Shown in pieces: positions 25,940-33,344 of a stretch of DNA of 33,344 bases. The position numbers were made by a program, and so were the translations under genes. The stretch covers positions 1 to 33,344 of the forward strand of contig JAAZVZ010000021.1 in assembly GCA_018623155.1 (NCBI GenBank). The letters are read 5' to 3'. The stretch is from Glaciecola sp. Its GTDB lineage: Bacteria > Pseudomonadota > Gammaproteobacteria > Enterobacterales > Alteromonadaceae. Each line of letters opens with the position of its first letter. The first letter of the stretch is position 1. Under the pieces are notes generated by a model that was not told the DNA's origin, did no database searches, and saw only the letters and a program-made list of their open reading frames with translations.

Positions 25940-26737
25940 TCAACGAGCTGCGCGACAAACGTCTTCAAGTGCATCGAGTACCCTTGGGGTAAATCGATGC
26001 ATTTTGTCTGGGTCAGCTATAATAATTTTGGGTTGGTATACACGTTCGTGAACCGCCCAAAATGCTTGAATTGATTCGTATTTCTCGCCTGTAGCAGCAA
26101 TCACTAAAGGGGCTTGTTCTTGCAATACTGAACTCAAGGAAACTTGAGGATAAGCCAAAGGCAGTGATGCAAAAACATGTGTTAAACCGCATTGCTCAAG
26201 TAACTTTGTGACCCAAGCCCCAGAGCCAATGCTTTGTAGTGGCTTAGGCCAGCTATAGTAAAATACCTCAATGGGCTCTTTATGCGCAAATCGCAGCTGA
26301 AACTGCGTAATCCGCTCTCGAAAACGCATTGCTATTTCTGTTGCATTAGAGTTTCCTAAAAACGCGCCAACCTCTTCTATTTGTTTTGCGATATCATCCA
26401 ATGTATTAATTTCTACAGTTAATACATTTAAGCCCATAGCTTGTAATTTTGCGATCTCCTGAGGCTTATTGCCATTATGCCAAGCTAGAATATGAGTGGG
26501 CTGTAGTTTGACAATTTCTGCTATGTTGATGCCTCGGTAGTTTGCCACAGTGGGTAAGGATTGTAAGAATTCAGGATGATCCGATGCTTCGCTGACTGCG
26601 ACCAGAGAATCACTTTGTTCCAGTAAAGCAACGATTTCACCTAAATGAGGGGCAAGTGTAATGACACGTGGTTGGGCTGATGCAGCGTTTGATAAGCCCA
26701 AAAATACAATAATGAGGCATACAACAGGCGTTTTCAT
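25940..26737 (-). CDS. btuF: Cobalamin-type ABC transporter substrate-binding protein (BtuF-like)
   Basis: 265 residues from ATG at 26737; a TTG two codons upstream is ignored. The signal peptide MKTPVVCLIIVFLGLSNAASA leads to a periplasmic helical-backbone binding protein: RVITLAPHLGEIVALL, then TVANYRGINIAEIVKLQPTHILAWHNGNKP. It has the two-lobed BtuF pattern, with GSGAWVTKLLEQCGLTHVF in the second lobe. BtuF proteins deliver vitamin B12 to BtuCD. The adjacent mtnN matches the E. coli mtnN-btuF pairing, which supports the assignment over a haem or siderophore binder. No transporter permease or ATPase gene is in the window, and no cobalamin riboswitch is visible. Confidence 0.82.
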   Translation of the reverse strand: MKTPVVCLIIVFLGLSNAASAQPRVITLAPHLGEIVALLEQSDSLVAVSEASDHPEFLQSLPTVANYRGINIAEIVKLQPTHILAWHNGNKPQEIAKLQAMGLNVLTVEINTLDDIAKQIEEVGAFLGNSNATEIAMRFRERITQFQLRFAHKEPIEVFYYSWPKPLQSIGSGAWVTKLLEQCGLTHVFASLPLAYPQVSLSSVLQEQAPLVIAATGEKYESIQAFWAVHERVYQPKIIIADPDKMHRFTPRVLDALEDVCRAAR

Positions 26738-26808
26738 AGACAAGGTTCAACCCTAGGTAAAGCAAATCACACATGCTCCGAGTTCATGATGAACTGAACT
26801 AAGACCTA

Positions 26809-27498
26809 TCAGTGATGGTGAATTAATCCTAGCACGATTTGCGCAGAATGCTTTGCAGCTAGGGGTAAATATTCTTCGAATGTCATCGTAGAGGCTTTAT
26901 TTGCGTGATCAGAGATCGCTCGTATGACTAGGCAATCTGTTTGTAAACTATGGCAAACTTGGGCTATTGCTGCACCCTCCATCTCTACGGCAACTGCCGT
27001 TGGAAACGCTGACATAAGCTGTGCGGATTGCTCATCAGTACCGATGAATGCATCACCACTTATGATCAGGCCTTTCATACCGTGGATCCCAATTTGGCTA
27101 ACTTGACTAAGCGCCTGTGTCTGCCAGTCTTTTTGCATCTCAAATACAGCAGGCATTCCCGCAGGTTGGCCTAGTTCATAACCAAAATGTGTCAGGTTTA
27201 CGTCATGCTGGATCAGATTGGTCGCGACAACGATATCACCTACATTTAGTTCTGGTGCAAAACCACCCGCAGAGCCACTGTTAATGACTAAGTCTGGATT
27301 ATATGCATGAATTAATATTCCGGCAGCTAATGCAGCTGCGACTTTCCCAATACCACAGCGAGCAACATAGACTTCATGTTCTTTGATATTACCTGAGTGT
27401 ACTTCTAGGTGTTGTACTTGCGTACAGGTCAAGTTGTCTAGTTGTTGCAAATAGGTTTGGATTTCTTCATCCATTGCGCCAAGAATTAAAAATTTCAT
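26809..27498 (-). CDS. mtnN: 5'-methylthioadenosine/S-adenosylhomocysteine nucleosidase
   Basis: 229 residues, the usual length. It cleaves adenine from MTA, SAH and 5'-deoxyadenosine, detoxifying SAM by-products and feeding methionine salvage and AI-2 synthesis. Family features are the N-terminal LGAMDEEIQTY with the catalytic Glu, INSGSAGGFAPEL, VEMEGAAIAQVC for substrate binding, and the catalytic Asp in RAISDHANKAS. It lies 97 bases after the gltD stop with a terminator between, and 71 bases before btuF on the same strand. It therefore probably has its own promoter in the gap 27499-27595 and may be read through into btuF. Confidence 0.95.
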   Translation of the reverse strand: MKFLILGAMDEEIQTYLQQLDNLTCTQVQHLEVHSGNIKEHEVYVARCGIGKVAAALAAGILIHAYNPDLVINSGSAGGFAPELNVGDIVVATNLIQHDVNLTHFGYELGQPAGMPAVFEMQKDWQTQALSQVSQIGIHGMKGLIISGDAFIGTDEQSAQLMSAFPTAVAVEMEGAAIAQVCHSLQTDCLVIRAISDHANKASTMTFEEYLPLAAKHSAQIVLGLIHHH

Positions 27499-27514
27499 TT
27501 TTTTAGAAACTCAT

Positions 27515-27545
27515 AAAAAATTAAAGCCTACTGAGTAGTAGGCTT
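27515..27545 (-). terminator. Rho-independent terminator after gltD
   Basis: On the minus strand AAGCCTACT / AGTAGGCTT form a perfect 9-bp stem (27545-27537 and 27532-27524) around a 4-base loop ACTC, followed by TAATTTTTT. It lies 51 bases after the gltD stop and separates gltBD from mtnN. Confidence 0.88.
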
Positions 27546-27595
27546 ATAAAAGATGGATTGAAGGTTACATCAGTGTGCGATATTGCGCAAGATGG

Positions 27596-29014
<1,419 letters not shown>

Positions 29015-29027
29015 TTACCTCAACTAA

Positions 29028-32000
29028 TTACTGTGCTTGAACGCGAAGTTCAGCACTGGAGCGGCTAATATGCCCCAATAGATTTTTGACATCACTGGTC
29101 TTGGGCTTGATCAATCTAAATTGATTCATTGCTTCAGCAAAGTTTGATAATAGTGCTAGAGAGTGTTCAGACCCAGTTAGTTCATAGTGCTGGTTGATTA
29201 AACCGCGTAAGTGCTCTGACAAAATACCTTTGTCAGCAATACTTAAAATATCGACTAGCTCTGGGTTAACTCGATGTTCTATGTCATTGTGCTCATCTAA
29301 TATGTAAGCGAAACCGCCGGTCATACCTGCACCGAAGTTGACACCAACACTGCCGAGTACCGCAACGATGCCGCCAGTCATATATTCACAACCATTATCG
29401 CCAATTCCTTCAACAACAGCGATAGCACCAGAGTTACGCACAGCAAAGCGCTCACCTGCTCGGCCAGCAGCATACAAGTGACCGCCAGTGGCACCATACA
29501 GACAAGTATTGCCCATAATAGCGCTATTGTGAGCATCGAATGTCACTTTAGCGGGTGGCGCGATGACCAATCGACCGCCAGTCATGCCTTTACCAACGTA
29601 GTCATTTGCATCACCAGTCAGGGTCATATTTAAGCCACCAGCGTTCCAGACGCCGAAACTTTGCCCTACTGTGCCGGTTAAATTGACTTGTACAGGGTAG
29701 TCTTCGCCATCGTGATTACCGTGAATATTCGCGATAAAGCCTGATAGGGTAGCACCCACGGATCGATCAGTGTTGCGCACGGCGTAGTCTAATGTGATTG
29801 AGCGTTTCGCTTCAACTGCAGCTTTGGCATCATTAACCATTGTCAGATTTAACTCACCTTTATCCAAAGGTGCGTTGGTTACTTCAGAACAGAATAGCTT
29901 TGTATGCTCTGCTGCTTCTGGCTTATGCAATAATGGCGATAGATCTAAGCGAGCTTGTTTGGCTGTTTGTCCATCCATCATACCAAGTAACTCAGTACGT
30001 CCAATTAGGTCTTCAAATTTGCGCACGCCCATCATCGCCATGATTTCGCGAATTTCTTGAGCGATGAACTTGAAGTAGTTCATGACCATTTCTGGAAGTC
30101 CAATAAAATAGTTGTCGCGCAAGCTCTTGTCTTGTGTTGCAACACCTGTCGCACAGTTGTTTAAGTGGCATATACGTAAGTATTTGCAGCCTAAAGCGAC
30201 CATTGGGCCAGTACCAAAGCCAAAACTTTCAGCGCCTAATAGACCAGCTTTAACAACGTCTAAGCCAGTTTTTAAACCACCGTCAGTTTGTACACGGACT
30301 TTGTGACGTAAGCCATTTTCAATAAGTGCTTGTTGTGTCTCTGCTAGACCTAACTCGAAAGGGCTACCAGCGTATTTCACTGATGTCAAAGGTGAAGCAC
30401 CGGTACCACCATCGTAACCCGATATGGTAATCAAGTCAGCATAGGCTTTGGCTACACCCGTAGCAATCGTACCAACACCTGGTTCAGAAACCAGTTTAAC
30501 GGAGATCAATGCTTTTGGATTGACTTGTTTTAAGTCAAAAATCAGCTGGGCCAAATCTTCTATCGAATAAATATCATGATGCGGTGGTGGAGAAATCAAG
30601 GTGACACCTGGAACGGAGAAACGTAGTTCAGCGATGTATTTATTGACTTTATCACCAGGTAATTGTCCACCTTCACCTGGTTTTGCACCTTGGGCAACTT
30701 TTATCTGAATGACCGTAGCGTTCATCAAATAGTGTGGCGTGACACCAAAACGGCCAGAAGCAACCTGTTTGATTTTGGAGTTCTTATCCGTGTTAAAGCG
30801 TGCCGGATCCTCACCGCCCTCACCAGAGTTAGACTGTCCGCCGAGGCGATTCATTGCAATAGCAAGCGCTTCATGCGCTTCTGGTGACAATGCACCGATC
30901 GACATTGCCGCTGTATCAAAGCGCGGATATAAATTCTCTGCAGGTTCAACTTCACTGATATCAATTGATTGACCAGGTTTGATCTCCAACAGATCGCGCA
31001 GATGCGATGGATTGCGGTCGTTCACGAGAGAGGAGAACGCTTGATAGTCAGTATAATCACCACTGACTACTGCTTTTTGTAAGTTTTTCACGACATCCGG
31101 GTTGTACGCATGATATTCACCATCATGCACGTACTTTAACAGGCCACCATGACTCAAAGGCTTACGCTTAATCCATGCAATGCGCTGACAATTAACTGTA
31201 TCTTGTTCAAATTCAGCAAAACTCGCGCCTTTTAAGCGACTCGGTACGCCTCTAAAACACATTTCCATAACGTCATCATTGATACCGATGGCTTCGTATA
31301 GCTTGGCTGAACGATAAGAGGCTATCGTACTGATACCCATTTTAGACATAATTTTGAATAAGCCTTTGTTGATACCTTTACGGTAGTTCAACATGGCTTG
31401 CATTGGTTCAATGTCCAAATCGTTGCTTTGTACCAACTGTTCGATGGTTTCATAGGCTAAGAATGGATAAATTGCCGTTGCTCCCAAGCCAATTAATACA
31501 GCGAAATGATGAGGATCGCGCGCTGAGGCGGTCTCCACAACAATGTTCGCATCACAGCGAAGCTCAGCATCAACCAGTGTTCTATGAACAGCGCCTACTG
31601 CCATGGCAGCTGGGATAGGGAGTAGGTCTTGTGCAATATTGCGATCAGACAAGACAACAAATGCGGCATTTTTTTCTTTTACAATTGCAACCACTTCATC
31701 ACATACTCGTTGGATGGCTGCTTGAAGACCTTCTTCCGTTGAGTAGTTTAAGCTCACTGTTTCGGAGTAATAGTGATCTTGATCAAGGTCACGCAATTGT
31801 TTGAGATCGGTATACATGAGAATAGGCGAATCAAACACAACGCGATCAGCATACCCACTCGTTTCGTTGAAAACATTTTGTTCACGTCCAATACACGTCG
31901 CGAGTGACATAACGTGGTTTTCACGCAATGGGTCAATGGGTGGATTTGTTACTTGCGCAAATTGCTGACGGAAGTAATCATACAATGTACGTACACGAGA

Positions 32001-33344
32001 GGACATGACAGCCATCGGGGTATCGTCACCCATAGAACCAACAGCCTCTTGACCATCTTTAGCCAGTACTTTAATAACTTGTTGAATTTCTTCGTAAGAA
32101 TAATTAAACAGCTTGTGATATACAGCCATTTGGTCATCATCGAACATGCGAGTACCGATTAACTCGGCATTGCATTGTTCAATTGGGGTTAGATGGCGGA
32201 TATGCTCATCTAACCATTCTTTGTATGGGTGTTGTGTTTTGAGCGTCTCATCGATTTCATTCGAGCGCCAAATTTTACCGTTAGAAGTGTCTACAGCAAG
32301 CATCTCACCCGGTCCAACACGACCTTTCTCGATGACTTGTGTTTCACTGTAATCCCAGATACCAATCTCTGATGCAAGTGTAATGAAACCATCGTCGGTA
32401 ATAACATAACGGGCTGGGCGTAAGCCATTGCGGTCTAGGTTACACGCAACATGACGACCGTTGGTTAATACGATCCCTGCAGGGCCGTCCCAAGGTTCCA
32501 TATGCATAGAATTAAATTCATAAAATGCGCGCAGATCCTCATCCATAGTCTTGTTATTCTGATACGCAGGTGGCACTAGTAGGCGCATTGCACGGAACAA
32601 ATCCATACCGCCGGCTAAAAATAGCTCCAGCATGTTATCCAATGAGGATGAGTCAGAACCAGAAGTATTTACAAACGGTGCAGCATCTTTCAAATCAGGA
32701 ATCAAAGGTGTTGCAAACTTACCGGTACGAGCAATCGCCCAATCACGGTTGCCTTTGATGGTATTGATCTCACCGTTGTGTGCTAAGAAGCGGAATGGTT
32801 GAGCAAGTGGCCACTTTGGTAACGTATTAGTTGAGAAACGTTGGTGAAAAACACAAATACTTGACGTCAGTTTCTCGTCTGCCAAGTCGAGGTAAAACGC
32901 TGGCAAATCTTTGGGCATGACTAAACCCTTATAAATAGTCACTAAACCTGATAAACAGCAAACATAAAAATCAGGATCGTTTAATAGGCGTTTCTCAGCG
33001 CGTCGACGCACCATGTAAAGACGTCTTTCAATATCCGTTTCGCGCCAACCATTAGGAGCATTGATGAATACCTGTTCAATTTGTGGAACTCCAGTTAAAG
33101 CAAGTTCCCCCAAAACGGATTTATCTACTGGCACTTCACGCCAACCCACAACATCAAAGGTTTCTTTTTCGAGCTCTTCGTTAATGACAGTGCGGGCAGC
33201 TTCAGCAAGGATAGGATCTTGATTTAAGAAAACCATACCAACTGCATAGCTGTTATTTAAACGCCAGCCTTTGTCTTCAGCAATCCCGCGGAAAAAATCA
33301 TCAGGTTTAGCAAGAAGTAATCCGCATCCATCACCCGTTTTACC
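29028..33344 (-). CDS. gltB: Glutamate synthase (NADPH) large subunit, 5' end beyond window
   Basis: 1438 residues are visible. An ATG occurs at 33236, but the frame stays open to the right edge, and the extra 36 residues (GKTGDGCGLL near the edge, then RGIAEDKGWRL and YAVG) match E. coli GltB, so the true start lies further right by about 50 codons. The missing part includes the N-terminal catalytic Cys of the glutaminase domain. Visible: glutaminase blocks (FHQRFSTNTLPKWPLAQPFRFLAHNGEINT), the FMN-binding synthase domain (SGEGGEDPARF, GQLPGDKVN), the [3Fe-4S] cysteines in CKYLRICHLNNCATG, and the C-terminal glycine-rich beta-helix (IGDNGCEYMTGG). First gene of gltBD; its promoter is outside the window. 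Confidence 0.97.
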   Translation of the reverse strand, partial: GKTGDGCGLLLAKPDDFFRGIAEDKGWRLNNSYAVGMVFLNQDPILAEAARTVINEELEKETFDVVGWREVPVDKSVLGELALTGVPQIEQVFINAPNGWRETDIERRLYMVRRRAEKRLLNDPDFYVCCLSGLVTIYKGLVMPKDLPAFYLDLADEKLTSSICVFHQRFSTNTLPKWPLAQPFRFLAHNGEINTIKGNRDWAIARTGKFATPLIPDLKDAAPFVNTSGSDSSSLDNMLELFLAGGMDLFRAMRLLVPPAYQNNKTMDEDLRAFYEFNSMHMEPWDGPAGIVLTNGRHVACNLDRNGLRPARYVITDDGFITLASEIGIWDYSETQVIEKGRVGPGEMLAVDTSNGKIWRSNEIDETLKTQHPYKEWLDEHIRHLTPIEQCNAELIGTRMFDDDQMAVYHKLFNYSYEEIQQVIKVLAKDGQEAVGSMGDDTPMAVMSSRVRTLYDYFRQQFAQVTNPPIDPLRENHVMSLATCIGREQNVFNETSGYADRVVFDSPILMYTDLKQLRDLDQDHYYSETVSLNYSTEEGLQAAIQRVCDEVVAIVKEKNAAFVVLSDRNIAQDLLPIPAAMAVGAVHRTLVDAELRCDANIVVETASARDPHHFAVLIGLGATAIYPFLAYETIEQLVQSNDLDIEPMQAMLNYRKGINKGLFKIMSKMGISTIASYRSAKLYEAIGINDDVMEMCFRGVPSRLKGASFAEFEQDTVNCQRIAWIKRKPLSHGGLLKYVHDGEYHAYNPDVVKNLQKAVVSGDYTDYQAFSSLVNDRNPSHLRDLLEIKPGQSIDISEVEPAENLYPRFDTAAMSIGALSPEAHEALAIAMNRLGGQSNSGEGGEDPARFNTDKNSKIKQVASGRFGVTPHYLMNATVIQIKVAQGAKPGEGGQLPGDKVNKYIAELRFSVPGVTLISPPPHHDIYSIEDLAQLIFDLKQVNPKALISVKLVSEPGVGTIATGVAKAYADLITISGYDGGTGASPLTSVKYAGSPFELGLAETQQALIENGLRHKVRVQTDGGLKTGLDVVKAGLLGAESFGFGTGPMVALGCKYLRICHLNNCATGVATQDKSLRDNYFIGLPEMVMNYFKFIAQEIREIMAMMGVRKFEDLIGRTELLGMMDGQTAKQARLDLSPLLHKPEAAEHTKLFCSEVTNAPLDKGELNLTMVNDAKAAVEAKRSITLDYAVRNTDRSVGATLSGFIANIHGNHDGEDYPVQVNLTGTVGQSFGVWNAGGLNMTLTGDANDYVGKGMTGGRLVIAPPAKVTFDAHNSAIMGNTCLYGATGGHLYAAGRAGERFAVRNSGAIAVVEGIGDNGCEYMTGGIVAVLGSVGVNFGAGMTGGFAYILDEHNDIEHRVNPELVDILSIADKGILSEHLRGLINQHYELTGSEHSLALLSNFAEAMNQFRLIKPKTSDVKNLLGHISRSSAELRVQAQ

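Noticed and set aside
26738-26808. Cobalamin riboswitch or operator upstream of btuF
   Set aside because: The gap is only 71 bases and holds just a 6-bp inverted repeat (AGTTCA-TGA-TGAACT, 26781-26795); no B12-box-like conserved segment is visible.
33234-33236. ATG at 33236 as the gltB start
   Set aside because: The frame remains open to the window edge and the 36 upstream residues match GltB, so the gene is cut by the window rather than starting here.

Overview
The window looks like chromosomal core sequence of a marine-type gammaproteobacterium, most likely order Alteromonadales. The evidence is moderate GC content, very close protein matches to E. coli, Vibrio and Shewanella housekeeping families, and conserved gammaproteobacterial gene neighbourhoods. 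Genus cannot be read from the sequence. I see no insertion sequences, phage genes, CRISPR arrays or resistance genes.

Layout. 1-42 is the 5' part of a tRNA-Leu(CAA) gene running off the left edge. 147-2837 holds an RDD-family membrane protein convergent with lptF-lptG (LPS export permeases). 2933-7702 is pepA-holC-valS, followed by a clear terminator. 7763-8891 is plsC-rraB on the minus strand. 9039-13477 is the nitrogen-control block, transcribed leftwards: glnA, terminator, a small exported protein, glnL (NtrB), glnG (NtrC). The 437-bp gap 13478-13914 separates glnA from divergent typA. It carries a recognisable sigma-54 promoter, two NtrC boxes and a possible IHF site. 15829-19345 holds a small unknown protein, a PatB/MalY-like aminotransferase, hemJ and a CLC-family anion transporter. 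19414-20515 is a DUF6776-like coiled-coil membrane protein plus erpA. 20507-24542 is a tight minus-strand cluster: M23 peptidase, anmK, a D-2-hydroxyacid dehydrogenase and an exported protein of unknown function. tyrS (24739-25935) diverges from it. 25940-27498 is mtnN-btuF, and 27596-33344 is gltBD, with gltB cut by the right edge.

How the genes work together. Glutamine synthetase (glnA), both subunits of NADPH-glutamate synthase (gltBD) and the NtrBC two-component system lie within about 24 kb, so the GS/GOGAT ammonia-assimilation cycle and its regulator are largely encoded here. Cell-envelope functions recur: LPS export, phosphatidic acid synthesis, murein hydrolysis and anhydro-muropeptide recycling.

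This is mostly ordinary core genome. The items most worth a second look are: the glnA control region and a separate near-perfect NtrC box just upstream of glnL; the exported protein between glnA and glnL, which looks like a DUF4124-type protein without its DUF4124 domain; the CLC transporter, in which both hydroxyl residues of the anion site appear replaced; the unknown exported protein of the murein cluster; and the apparent absence of a bactofilin gene from the DUF6776-erpA neighbourhood.
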